From assembly GCA_022478985.1 (NCBI GenBank), contig JAKSZP010017505.1:1-64000 (forward strand): a stretch of DNA of 64,000 nt. Reading direction: 5' to 3'. The position numbers and the translations under genes were made by a program. This stretch comes from Massospora cicadina. Its lineage: Eukaryota; Entomophthoromycota; Entomophthoromycetes; Entomophthorales; Entomophthoraceae. Positions 33,200-44,656 of this stretch are shown piece by piece. A model generated the notes under the pieces. It made no database searches, was not told where the DNA came from, and saw only the letters and a program-made list of their open reading frames with translations. Positions within the stretch are counted from its first letter, which is position 1; every line of letters starts with the position of its first letter.

Positions 33200-36100
33200 G
33201 GGGGAAGGGGAGGGAGGAGGCATCGAGAAAGGGAGGGGGTTTGCGCGCCAGAGCTGTGCTGCAGTGACAACTGAGCGGGGGAGGGTTGGCGACATAGTGC
33301 AGACCTTCAGGGCCATCTCAAAGTGTACCTGAAAGTGGGTGATCATGTGTGGAAGGGTCCACACCTGCTGGTCAAAGGAAGCACAAAGGAAGGAGTTATG
33401 GATGGTCCAGATGGCTGTGGCATAGGCGAGGACACGGAGGGGTCAGTGGCAACCAGGCAATGTCTGCTCGAACATGAGGTCTTGCACAGGGTATCCAGAC
33501 CAGGGCTGAGCATGGAGGAGCGCGCGGGCCTTTGGCCAAAATGCGGCGACACCTGGACAGGTGAAAAAACGATGGAGGTGGGAGTCAATAGGCTCTACAC
33601 AGCGGGGGCAGCTTTGGTGCTGGAAGGTAGGGCCAGTCCAGTCCCCTGTCCTGTATGAACAGTGGAGCACCCTCCATAAGGTGTTGGACACCTTTGCTGA
33701 CAGGATGGGGTGATAGACTTCCTTCCACAATTCCTTAAGGTCAAATCTCACGGAGGGAGGGAGGAGCTCAAGGAGTCTTGGGCGGATGGGAAGACGATCT
33801 TGGGGGTTGAGGCGAGTTGTGACAACTTGTCCATTGTGCACAATTGCATGGCGACAGGGGCTGAGGCCAGGGCCTTCCCTTCTGTATGGGAAGGCATGGT
33901 TGATCCGCGCGCCTACTCGTTTCAGGGCAAGAAGAGCCTGGTTCCAGTAGGGGGATGAGGATGGTTTTAGGCGATGGACTGGGTGGTTTGTGAGCCACTC
34001 CCCTAATGAGGTCAGAGATGCTCTAGGAAGACCCATAGTTGCTGACGCTGACTGGCGGAGGACGGGCGCCCATTGGGGAATGGGGGTCGCGTCCCAGCAG
34101 ACAATCGGACATAGGAACTTCAGGAAGATTGTGGTGGCGTGGGATCGCGTGTCCAGAAGCCCTAGGCCCCCTTCATTGCAGGGTCAGGCAATAGTTGAGA
34201 GGGCCATTGGTGGATGGTTTGAGCCCCAGATCCAACAGCGGAGGATTACATTGAGCAGCGTATAAAAGGCATCTGTGAATGGGCAGACGTGCGCTAGGAA
34301 CCAGACTTTGGAGAGGAGGAACACATTGGCCATCAGAGTTTGACCCAGGGGGGTGATGTGCCGCCGGTTCCAGCTGGCAATCCTGGAGTTAACTGCTGCG
34401 AGGAGCAAGTCCTCATTGTCTTTTAGCGCAACTCCTTGTTGGTTGGTGAGAACGCCCAGGTGACGGAAGGTACCGCGCTCAGGCTAATACCAAATGGTGG
34501 GGGGAAGGTGGGGGAGCCGACCTGTACAACTGTTGTCTTGGAGGTGTTGACCATGGCGTTGGACGCCTTGGTGTACCTCTCAATGGTCACAGCAGCGAGG
34601 GCAACATCCCCAGGGCAGCCAAATGCAATGGCAGTGTCATCTGCAAATGCCATGGTGCGTGTGGGGGCTTTACCTGGGACCAGAATCCCTGTTAACTTGT
34701 CCTGTAAGGCGGCCAAGAGGGGGTCAAGAAGAATGTTAAAAAGGATAGGGCTCAGGGGATCCCCTTGCCGGAGACCTTGTCCAACTGGTACTGCCACTAT
34801 AAACCCATTGGCGCCAGGACTCTGGTGTGGAGCTGGTCATAGAGCGCTGATATCCAGCTCTAGCTGCGGGTGGGAGATGGAAGCGGGCCAGGGAAGCATC
34901 AATATACTTCCAGGCTACCCAATCATATGCTTTCTCCATATCCAGGAGAGCCACAAAGCCATTCACCTTATGAGAGTTAGCAGTCAAAGTCACGTGAAGG
35001 TCATTATAGTTGTCCCATAACGACCTCCCCGGAATAAAACCGTACTGGGATGGGGAGAGGCGAGGTGACACCCATTTGGTGATGAGGTTGTCCAGAAGCT
35101 TCGTGAAGAGCTTGTGGTCTGTGTTGATCAACGCTATGGGGCGCCAGTTCGCCTGGTTCTCACGGTCTGACTTCTTTTGAATGAGGGTCGTGATTGAGCC
35201 TCTGGAGTCGGGGAGGACCTCGCCATTCACCAAGAGTGCGGCGAAGAGGTCGCGGAGGGTTCTGACTATCACTGCAGGTTCCAGAAGGTACACCTCGAAG
35301 GGTATTCCATCTGGGCCTGGGGCTTTAAGCCTTGGGGATTTCAGAAGGGTTTCCATCACCTCCTGGATGAGAAATAGGCGCCAGTAGAGCCTCATCAGCC
35401 CGTGGGTCAATGGGCGGCTCTGGAGCCCGCCACAGGAAGTCTTGGATGTCCGATGGGTCCACCTGGGTGGCATGGAAGAGGCTGGAGTAGAAGCGGTGTA
35501 GTTCCTGAGTGATTTCCTCCTTATCTGAAGTGGTTGTAGTGTCAATCTTCAGTGCAGTAATATCCTGTGCTGTTGACCGGGCTTTCTGTTTCTGAAAGAA
35601 GAAGCGGGTGGGGCGTTCCCATAGAGCATAGTAACGAGATGTTGTAAAGTTTGCTTCCCGTTCTTCCTGCAGTGTGAGCTCCAAGCGGAGTGCTTCCTGC
35701 GCCGCTTCCCAGTCTTCCAACCATCTGGGAGAGGGCGAAGGCTGGCAGTTTCGCTCCAAATGTCTTATTCTGGCTTCCGCCCTTTTGACTCTGCCGTGAG
35801 CTGCAGTAATCTGGGCTTTGGCACAGTTGTAAGCAACGCGGGTGATGCCCTCCTTGGTCACCGCCCATCTAGCCTTGTGGTCAAGCAGGTGGGGTGGGGG
35901 AGGTGAGAGTCTCCCGGATGGTCATAGACAGCTTCTCCTTAGTGAAGGGGTTGTTGAGAAGAGCTGGGGAAACCCTAGGCCAGAACCTACGCGATGGTCT
36001 AAGTGTGGTGGTGAGGACAACAGTGAGTGACCTGTGATCACTCAGATGGTTGTCACGAGAGATGGGAGAGGAGACGCGGCCAATTAGCAGGGGGCCAATC

Positions 36101-36720
36101 AGTGCCATATCTATGTGTGACGCTGACTGGAAATTCTCTCCATCATACTAGATCCTAGTCATGCAACCTAGGCCAGACGCGGAGGGTGGAAGCGCATCTA
36201 TAGAGCCACTCAGGCGAAGGAAATCCTGGAGGCGACTTGATCCAGGGCGTTCCTTTGCTGCAGGGGGGTAAGATTCACGGACGCGACTTATGGCTGTGTT
36301 GAAATCTCCTAAGAGGACTGTATTCCATGGGAGATTGAGTTGGACGAGCTCTTCCAAGAGCCGATTTTGCTCCTGACCTGCATTAGGCAGGTAGATGCTT
36401 GCAGCGAAGAAGGAGAAGTCAGGAGTGGTGAGTTTGGCCAGTATGAGGCGGCCACCTAGATATTGTGAAAAAGAATGGGTTTTAACCTGGGGATTTAAAA
36501 CAATAAGGGCGGCATAGTTTGTCCAGAAGGAGTTGCCTCCAAACTGTTCATTGTATGCAGATTGTTCGTGGGGGAGGATATGGGGCTCCTGGACAGCAGC
36601 GATGTCAATTTGTGCTGACCTGAAGTTTTGGAGGAGGCGGGCTCTCCGCTTATAGTCCCGCAACCCATTTGCGTTGATGGATTGCAGGGCCAGGGTGCTG
36701 CCATGGGGACTCATAGCTGT
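33200..36720 (-). pseudogene. LINE1 ORF2: endonuclease, reverse transcriptase, zinc-finger tail (frameshifted)
   Basis: On the minus strand from 36714: LALQSINANGLRDY, then IAAVQEPHIL (catalytic Glu), LLGDFNTAISR (Asp) and SDHRSL (about 36045; Asp-His), giving an APE-type endonuclease. RT follows: LKAPGPDGIPFEVYLLEP (about 35275-35330), NQANWRPIALINTDHKL (about 35105-35155), SQYGFIPGRSLWDN (35010-35050), GQGLRQGDPLSPILFNILL (34725-34780) and TMAFADDTAIAFG (about 34620-34655; catalytic FADD). The tail at 33443-34036 has LHCSYRTGDWTGP, CPRC and HLHRFFTCPGVAAFW, a Cys/His zinc-finger seen after RT in many LINEs. At least five frame changes break it. It would nick DNA and copy its own RNA at the nick. 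Confidence 0.9.
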
Positions 36721-36878
36721 TCCCCTCCATGTCCTGGGGGGTTGCCAGAGCTTAAACCTGCTGCTGTGAGGCGGCTAGTTTTGAGTCCTTTAGCTTGACT
36801 ATTAGCTGTAATCTGTGAGGAGCGTCGAGGGTTCTGAGGGGAAGGAGAGGGTGGGGGTGGAGGACCCAGTAAGCCAGC

Positions 36879-39466
36879 CTAGGATGCTGCCCCGCTCTGT
36901 TGCAGGGGAAGGACCTGAGGGTGCTCAATGGTGACCTCCGCGGTGTCCCTATTTAATAAGTCTGAGTCCATATTCACTTCCTCCAACACTGCAAAGGATC
37001 CGCGTGAAATGGACTGTGGTGTTGGAGTAGGACTCTTTGAGGTGGTACTTCTACCGCAGGCCGTGGGTTGCCAGTCCATGCTGGTGGGCCTAGCTCCATT
37101 GGGAGCTGAGGGTTGATGCGATAAATCGCTGGTGGAGGTTGGTGGGGGTGCCGCGAAGCCCTGAGTGGGGGTGGCTGACGAGGGGCACCCTGTGGGAGAT
37201 GCCTTGCGCTTGGTGAGAGAGGGAGTTGACTCTGGGAGAATGGAGGGGGTGCCCACTGGAAGGGGGGCTTGAGCGCGAAGGTATCCCATACCAATAGTGG
37301 GGTTAGCTGTTTCAACTGCTAGGCGTAAGGCCTCAGGGGACAGGTCTTGAACGGGAACCCATTGTGTGGGCTGTGGAATTGCTTCTGTGGCCACGTGGGA
37401 TCGTTTTTGGCCTGGTTTAGGCCCCTGGGAGGTGGCTAAGAGGGCTTGTTTTCGAGCTGTGCAGCCACTATACAAGTGTCCAAGGGCGTAACACCATGAG
37501 CACCAGGGGCGCGCCTGATCAGGGTCGACAAAAAAGATCTCAGGGCATGCCCCAACTACCGCCACACAAGGAATAATCTCAATGTTGCGGGATACAGTGG
37601 GGGAGGGGTTGAACGACGCCCTAGCAGTGCGAGCTCTTTGAGTGGGAGCATAGTAAGAGGGGACGCTAAAGTCCACTAAAAGAACAGACCCAAACCCCAT
37701 TAAACCACGATGGAGCGCCAGTTTAAGAGACTCAGGATCAACAGTCGTTGGTAGGTTGGAAAAAGTAAACTATGAAATTTTCTCCAGGTGAGAGCGTGTG
37801 TGGGAGATGCAAAGAGATCCACGTGGAATAATGACCTGGAGGGTGGCAGCATGGTCAGCAAGGGCAGCATCAGTGAAGCCCACATCGATGTAGTGTCCCT
37901 CCACTAATTCCTGGATTGTGGTGTTAATTGGGAATGTCTCCGCGATCGCTGCAAAGTATGAGAAGTAATCTTCTGTATAGAATTCAACAGGGTTATGCTC
38001 ATAATAAAGGCGAATTGCGTGGGAGAGGGTTGAGCGAGGTAGAGCTTTTTGCGCTCTAGTTTCAGCCCATTTCTTCTTAACATCAGCAATAAACGCCACT
38101 TCACAGGGATCAGCTTTGGGTAGCGTTGGTGCCAGAGGTTTTTGCCATGCCCCTGTGGCTCCTTTGGTACGTTTGTGTTTGCTTTGGGCTGCAATCGCAG
38201 ATTGAGTGTGAGCTGGTGGTTTGAACAAGTTTGCAGAATTCCCTTGTTGCTGGAAAGTTACAGCAGTTTCTGGCATCATACTAAATTGAAAGCAGATTGT
38301 TGGGCCTCGCTAAATTGGGGAGGCCCGTCCAGATTGGAGTTAACTCCAGCCAATTGGGAGGAGGGAAATGTTTCTTCACCATCAAAATCTATTTGGGTAA
38401 ATTCAGCCCGAGTATTTGCTGTAATTTCATGGGCAAAACTCACTGGCTGATTGGTGAATTGGTCATTTTCAGCATATGGAGATAAAGTTCCGACTTGACT
38501 AGTGCCGATTGTGGGATAAATGGGACGGGTGAGATTGGGACTGGTGTGAAGTTTCTAAAATCTGAACTATTTAAATCCCCATTGGGAAGAGTAGGTTGTC
38601 CCAATTTGGTGCTTAGTGAACCAGAATGTGCGGCTAATCCAACCTTACATCCGAGGGTTTGGGGGCCAGGTGATTGTTGGCCTTGCTAAATTGGGGAGGC
38701 CATCCAGATTGGAATTAACTCCAGCCTTGGGAGGAGGGCGATGTTTCATCTCCATCCCAATCTATTTGGGTAAATTCAGCCCGAGTATTTGCTGTGATTT
38801 CGTGGGCAAAACTCATTGGCTGATTGGTGAATTGGTCGTTTTCAGCATATGGAGATAAAGTGCCGACTTGAGAAGTGCCAATTACGGGGTTTAAATGGGA
38901 CGGGTGAGATTGGAACTGGTGTGAAGTTCCAAAATCCGAACCCTTTGAATCCTCATTGGGAAGAGTAGATTGTCCCAATTTGGTACTTAGTGAACCAGAA
39001 TGTGCGGCTAATCCAACCTTACATCCTAGGGTTTGGGGGCCAGGTAGCTGGGTATCGCCCCTCAAGGAGGGAGCCAGAAACACGGCGTCAGCAATAATAG
39101 ATGGGGCTGAATTAGCTGACACAATGGGGGAGTTGAATGCCTGGATGGGCTGAGTTGCATTCAACTGAGCAGACGCCATTAAAACAGCGTGGGTGATGGC
39201 CTCCTTGGTTGGAGGGGGCCCAGCGGGTTGGTGGGAGGCAGCGCACACAGAGCTGTTAGGCGTGCAGGTTGCAGAAGTGCGATCAGGTGAACTAGCGCTA
39301 GTTGAAGTAGCTCCAGGTTGGGGGGTGGTGCCTGCTTTCGTGGCTGCTGCTTGAGAGTGGGTGATTCTGGTTGACCCTGAGGTGGGTAACCGAGGGTTGC
39401 TTCATTTGGGGTGGTGCTGGCTCGTTTGGCATAGCCTGCGGGTTCTTTTGCGGGGTTTCCCACCAT
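36879..39466 (-). pseudogene. LINE1 ORF1: RNA-binding protein with CCHC knuckle (broken)
   Basis: The frame of 38715-39248, 37770-38279 and 36879-37700 is the same, interrupted by stops near 37770 and in 38280-38715. The N-terminal third is Pro/Ser/Thr/Ala-rich. The middle has a folded-looking part (YYEHNPVEFYTEDYFSYFAA). The knuckle CSWCYALGHLYSGC at 37461-37502 is a perfect C-X2-C-X4-H-X4-C. A Met at 39466 in another frame may be the true start, with one shift. The C-terminal part after the knuckle is Pro-rich. It lies 165 bases upstream of the ORF2 start. Confidence 0.75.
38295..39045 (-). repeat. Tandem duplication of about 375 bp inside LINE1 ORF1
   Basis: Unit 1 (38295-38671) and unit 2 (38672-39045) start GATTGTTGG and end GGGTTTGGGGGCCAGGT on the plus strand and match throughout, with scattered substitutions and small gaps. 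They encode two versions of a segment containing GTLSPYAENDQFTNQPMSFA. Confidence 0.9.
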
Positions 39467-39549
39467 ATTTTTTAATAGTTTTTGTAAATCTCTTTAGTGG
39501 AGCTAGATTTCAGGCTGAATTGATTTAAAAAAGCGATGCTTAGCAGAAA

Positions 39550-39567
39550 CCTATTCAATACAAGTTT
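39550..39567. repeat. LINE1 target-site duplication, right copy
   Basis: CCTATTCAATACAAGTTT is identical to 33099-33116. Confidence 0.85.
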
Positions 39568-39760
39568 GTTGAAAAAAATATCAGGAATACGTTGATTAAG
39601 ATTATCAAAAAAATGGGATATTGAGGATGAAAAAACACATACCATTCCAAAAAGAATGCAAAAAATATAAACACAAAGTTAACATTTGAATTCTAGAAAA
39701 ATCTATATAAAACTGTCATCTCTTCAGGAATAAAGTCAATACTGAAACCTTGGGTAGCTT

Positions 39761-39808
39761 TTTTTTAGTACTAGATGGTCCCAACCCAAGGGGGGGATTC
39801 ATCGATGT
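39761..39808 (-). mobile_element. 48-bp 5'-truncated LINE1-family insertion
   Basis: It matches the last ~48 bases of LINE1 (33117-33162): T-run, TAGTACTAGATGGTCCC, then a G-rich part and ATTCATC. It is flanked by AAACCTTGGGTAGCTT at 39745-39760 and 39809-39824. This is a dead-on-arrival insertion. Confidence 0.9.
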
Positions 39809-39829
39809 AAACCTTGGGTAGCTTCAGGG

Positions 39830-41320
39830 ACTATAATGCTAGGCTATGACGATATCCAAGTACTAATGGCCAATCTGAACGAAAACTTATTAGAATTGCA
39901 AAATCATGTTATCATAAATGCGCATTTAATCCAGATGGCAGAAATAGTGAGTTCCTTGATTTTTGAACAATACCAATAATAGGATTACTGAAGGATGTTT
40001 TTGATAGTATTTATTGTACTGGTCAATTGAGAGAAACTGGATGGGTTATCAGAACATCAGCAAAATGAAGTGCTATGGTATTCAAGAAACATCAGGAGAT
40101 ATTTGCTCTGGATTATCATGATCTCAGATGTACCAAAAAGCAATCCATCATGTTGAAACTGGAGAATACACGACAATATGAATGTGACCTAGCCGCCAGT
40201 TAAATGGTGCTGAAGCAATATTCAATGATGAAATCAGAAAACTGATTGAGCATGGGCTCCTCATACTGTCATCTATTCCATGTGCAAGTAAATTTCTTAT
40301 TGTCAAGGAAAAGGAAGGATCAAATCACATTGTGATTGTTTATGATAGTTAAATATATTCACTAAGAAGTACTTTATCCACTGCTAAAAAATAGACAATG
40401 CACATAATATCTAGGGGAAATAAGTTCTTTTGTGCAATGTATTTGATCGTGGAATATTTGGAGATAAATTGGCCAAAATAAGATCAATAGAAGTGTACAA
40501 GAATCATTAAACAATGATTATAACACCAGCAAGAACGCTACAGTGATTATGTTATGCGTTTGCAACTTTCCAGAGGGCGATAGATTCTATCTTTAATGAC
40601 CTGAAGTTGTCTTGCGTTTTAGTGTAAATGGATGTCAACAATGTATTCAGCAGGACATTCACTTATCACATGGAGCATTTGAAGGAAGTGTTCAAACATC
40701 TAGAGATGGCAAAACTTGAAGATCAGGCTGAGGAAATGCCATTTCTTCAATGAATGAGATTGAATGTTTGTGGGTTAAGATAAACTCTGGCAGATAACAG
40801 TTGCAGCATAAAAGATAATGACCAATAAACGGATGATAATATAAAGAGTGTTTGGGACATAAAAAATCTTTGGGATGGTCAGATACCATTATTGATAAAT
40901 TAAAGATTACGTCAGATTTCTAAACCACTATTTCACTTACTGGAAATCTTAAAAAAGTGTTCATGTATATTGGGGAGGTCAAAGAAGCGTTCAATGAGCT
41001 CAAAAGTATCTGATGACTAGTCCTATTCTGAGGTACCCAAAGTTCAATCAGTAGATTAAAATTCAACAAGAACATTTTAACGGAGATCAGAGCTTTTTAA
41101 GTCAAGTAGACATGACAGGGAAGAGCATCCAGTGGCATATGTGAGTCAGACATTAATGCCAGTGGATATAACTACATCATGACAAAGCGCATGTGCCTCT
41201 CAGTGATATATGCCCACAAACAACCTTGAGTGTAAATTCATGGAACACTTCAAGATTGTTCTAAACACATGTCCCTACGCTGGTTTTATAATCCTAAAGA
41301 ACTAAAGGGGCAACTAGTTT
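39830..41320 (+). pseudogene. E0 reverse transcriptase and RNase H remnant
   Basis: The linker (DDIQVLMANLNENLLEL, about 39850-39900) and FKKHQEIFALDYHDLRCT (about 40080-40135) parallel M1. RT has EIRKLIEHGLLIL (about 40230-40270) and FATFQRAIDSIFNDLKLSCV (40560-40620). The Y-x-D-D box is lost (V, stop, M-D-V). RNase H has EEHPVAYVSQTLM (41122-41160) and GAAHQNADGLSRLPAV (41370-41418). Stops are dense. Confidence 0.8.
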
Positions 41321-41424
41321 GTTAGGCTTTAAAAATGCAAACATATTATTTCAAGATTATACACTGAGCAGGAGCGGCTCATCAGAATGCTGATGGATTA
41401 TCAAGATTACCTGCTGTTCAAGTC

Positions 41425-42640
41425 ATGTACCAGCAAGTGGATGAACTATTCCAACAATTAATAGAAGGGAATATTGGGATTACCCCAGAGATTCAAAGTG
41501 CACTGAATAGAGTGATTAAAAATACTGGGACGAAGAATGGACAGCTGTATAAGTTGAACGATGGAAAACAGTACATATTCCCTAAACCATTGGAACGCTC
41601 AGACCTTATTCAAGCTACGCACAAAATCATAAGGTAAGGTGGCCTAAGAAAAACAATGGACCATCTATGTAATATTTTTTCTGTAAATTAAATAATTACA
41701 TTTTATGACTTATCTAGATTGTTGCATGGAATTTCAACTCCAAAAGCCACATAAGAATGTGATGGGTTACTGACTAGTACTTCATGTGTCTGATTGGCAC
41801 ACGGTATCAATAGACATGATGGGACCTTTGAGTGTTAGTACTTGGGGAGTAAAGTACAAATATAGTAGCAAGAGACCATCTGATTAGATGGGTCAAGATG
41901 AAGGCCTTGAGCATACTTGATGCTACAAGCATGGCGAGAATAACATTAGACCAAATATTATACCGGCATGGATGCATGCAAGTATTATTGAGTAGTAACA
42001 GAAACAACTTTACATCCTATGTGATCCCAAAACTGATTTAACTAATGGTAATCTGAGGAATGGTGTTCTTTCCCTATCATCCAGAGACAGATGGAATGGT
42101 AGATATAATCAATGGAACTATGGCTGCACGTCTGCAAAAATTTGTAGCGGGGAATTCCTTTTCCTGCTGATCTTATCTGAGTTTAGTTACCTTAACATAA
42201 TCATTAATCAATATACAGCAAAGTGGAAAACGCCAAACAAACTCTTATATGGACAAGTAGCCTCACTAACTCGATTTTGTATTCAGCAGTGGAAATAGCT
42301 TTGGGGATGAGCGCATACCAATACCTAACTCAACTGGAAATATTATCATTGCACTGAAATTATAGGCATTCAACGTTACATTGAAAAGCAAAATAGAGCT
42401 AAGAATATGGATGATCAAAATTGACTTTCACTTAAAGAGTACAATGTGGGAATTATGGTAGCCTATTGAGATACCCATGGATTTTGTAAGAAGAAACAAG
42501 TTGGAAGCCCTATGGCCAGGTACATTTGAGATTATTTCCAATATGGTGACAGATGTCTGTATGGTAAAAACATTGCTGATGATTGTAAAGTGAACCAGTT
42601 TTATAAGAAATATTTAAAGTATTGGATCTAAGATAAAAGG
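41425..42640 (+). pseudogene. E0 integrase remnant
   Basis: 41425-41637 is open (YQQVDELFQQLIEGNIGITP; LERSDLIQATHKII), matching the zinc-binding start of M1. The core has SIDMMGPLSVSTWGVKYKYS (41808-41867; first catalytic Asp) and YHPETDGMVDIINGTMAARL (42075-42135), with the catalytic Glu changed to Asp. The tail has KKKQVGSPMARYI and FYKKYLKYW (about 42600-42630), parallel to M1 FHAKYLK. It is broken by stops. Confidence 0.8.
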
Positions 42641-43420
42641 TAATTGTAAAGTTCCCTTGGGACCTCTGAACCTATTGACTATAGGTTAAGCTCCATTGTG
42701 TTGGTAAAGTCTCAAGAGGGGACACCTGAACCATAATTACTGGAAAAGAAAACAAGAACCTCTGAACCTAATTATAGTAGGTTAATTCCCATTGCAAAAA
42801 ATATTAAAAAATAAGCAAAATTAAAATCATAAAAAAATATATAAGATAAAAATATATAATAAAATTATTTTTATAAGTTTATATCCTTGAAAAAAATTAA
42901 AGAAATACAATAATATTTAAATAATAACGATTTTTATTGCCACAATTGAGAGTATATTGCAGAGATCCCACATTCCGTTGACCAGCAGGGATAAGGGGAA
43001 TGAACTATGATGTAAGTGGGAATGAATTATAACGGGTTATAAAATTAGTTTGTACGTCAGAAGGATCAGTTCATTTTGAAACAGGATCCATTGTGAGGAG
43101 GAACAAGAAGTGAGAGTCAGAAGATATGCACTGACCAAAAGCAGAGAGCCCAGCTTGGGGGAGTACAGGAACCAAAAATTTGGTATAATCAACGGAGAAT
43201 ATTCTCTTAAACAGAATGTAAGACATAGAATTCCAACCTGAGAGTTAAAAGGATTATCAGAATATATATTCAGCGAGATCAGTGAAAGTATTCCTGGTAT
43301 GGCATGAGGTTGTAAAACAAACTCTTTGGAGGCTGCAGCTAGAAGGAGATAAGGGGGAAACAATTTAAGGTGAAGGAGCATGCAGATATGCATTGAGCAA
43401 GGGGAAAGAAGATTTAACCT
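42640..43420 (+). other. E0 region between integrase and 3' LTR, with an antisense open frame
   Basis: 42650-42800 holds imperfect repeats of GAACCTATT...AGGTTAA-type blocks. 42795-42940 is very AT-rich. On the minus strand 43037-43393 is open for 118 codons (KLFPPYLLLAAASKEFVLQP); it loosely parallels the antisense frame 11146-11412 of M1. The end has a purine-rich stretch (GCAAGGGGAAAGAAGA, about 43397-43412) that may be the polypurine tract. Confidence 0.4.
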
Positions 43421-44656
43421 GTGAGATCAAATTTAAACCATGCTATCTGACTCAGGCCCAGGAAGGAAGCGTCATCTGATTCCAAGGATCCTTCATTGCT
43501 AAATAATCTACTCAAGCGAGGGGTTGTGTTGAGATTTCAGTATGTCCAGATAATCAATCTTAATTGATTATAATAAAATCTGCTACATCCGCTGGGGATG
43601 AAACCATAATGGGTATGAGAGTTATCATAGGATATGATGATTATTGTTGGAGATAATTATAATATAAGAGTAAGTAGTCTAACAGGGCTCAACTACACCA
43701 GTTTACTGATGTCTCGTCAAGGAGGATCCCCATAAAATACCAAGCAATTCAATTATTGATTGAATATTTGATAATTCTACTAGTTTTTATGAGTCAATAA
43801 GAGTTCGTCACCAATGAATTAAGGGCTTATTGTTAGTTTCTAGGCGTTGACAACGCTTTTGATATCAACTTGCAGCTTGACCTTTTAGGTGATGAAACCT
43901 TCTGTTGATGGATAAAGGGTCCCATCACCTAAGCAGGTTGCTAGATTAATAAAGATATCCATTGTAGTTTTGAGAAAGCGTTGGGTTGTGTTCTTTGATT
44001 TAGCCCAGAAGAAGCAATGTCCTAGTTGTTTGCAAAATCTGATTAGTTGGTTGAGAAAGAAAATTGTTAAGGATGCCTCCAGAGGGTAATTCATTGGCAA
44101 CAGCTGCTGTTCCTATTGTGGCACTAACTTAAGAGTAGAGCGCCCATACTACATACATATTTCCTTGTTTTTGTTAAATAGAGCACAAAGGTAAAAGTCT
44201 CTTATATATTTATACTGTTATACATTTGTGTATTTTACTATTGGGATTATAGTTGAAGGATAGATTCCTTTGTCTAGATATTACTTGCCAAGTTCTCCGT
44301 GAGCTCATGCAATAGAAGAAAAAGGAGGAGGAGGAAGAACTTCCCTTGATCCAGAAGTTTTCCAACTCTAGAGGAAGAGTTGAATAGATAACTTTTCTCT
44401 TGTTGTCTGAAAGAAATTAAGTACCCTCAAAGATAGAAGGAAGGTCATTAGCACCATTCTATCATTGGAGACAGAACTCAATTTTGTTGTGAAGATATAA
44501 CTAGGACGATAGTCTCCAATCTATTGTCTCCTCAGTTATTTATTAAATGAACAATTTATTACACCGTCTTACGTGAACCTGTGGCATAGACTTAAGTGTT
44601 TACAACCAGTGCTCACTACAGGAGGTAGCAGAGTAACCTAGACTTAAAAGTTTACA
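43420..44656 (+). repeat. E0 3' LTR
   Basis: It matches 1-1118. The left end (TGTGAGATC at 43420) is a best guess after the purine tract; the right end at 44656 (TTTACA) is where homology with the 5' copy stops. The tail contains a full copy of the primer-site motif (44609-44622). Confidence 0.75.

Larger units (their letters stand above)
33117..39549 (-). mobile_element. LINE1: near full-length LINE inserted in E0
   Basis: It is 6.43 kb, flanked by an 18-bp duplication. The 3' end is on the left (T-run, then TAGTACTAGATGGTCCC on the plus strand; A-tail on the minus strand) and the 5' end is at about 39549. It carries ORF1 with a CCHC knuckle and ORF2 with APE endonuclease, RT and a C-terminal Cys/His domain. 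It is visibly richer in G+C and has longer open frames than its surroundings, so it is younger. Several frameshifts remain. Confidence 0.92.
1..44656 (+). mobile_element. E0: outermost Ty3/gypsy retrotransposon, split by nested insertions
   Basis: I assembled this element from its pieces: 5' LTR (window edge to about 1118), primer-binding site, gag with a zinc knuckle (to 2725), protease (about 32720-33000), RT, RNase H and integrase (39.8-42.64 kb) and 3' LTR (about 43420-44656). The pieces fall into the normal gypsy order once C1 (2726-32554) and LINE1 (33117-39549) are removed, and both inserts carry target duplications, so the joins are supported. All coding parts contain stops and frameshifts, so the element is dead. 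Its LTRs are the most diverged pair in the stack by eye, consistent with it being the oldest. The left end lies outside the window, so its own target duplication cannot be checked. Confidence 0.8.

Noticed and set aside
34436..35020. 194-codon plus-strand open frame.
   Set aside because: It is the shadow of the LINE1 reverse transcriptase on the minus strand, which has clear motifs here.
33117..39808. The repeated 48-bp motif at 33117 and 39761 looked like terminal direct repeats bounding the LINE.
   Set aside because: Each copy has its own different target duplication, so the second is a separate truncated insertion.
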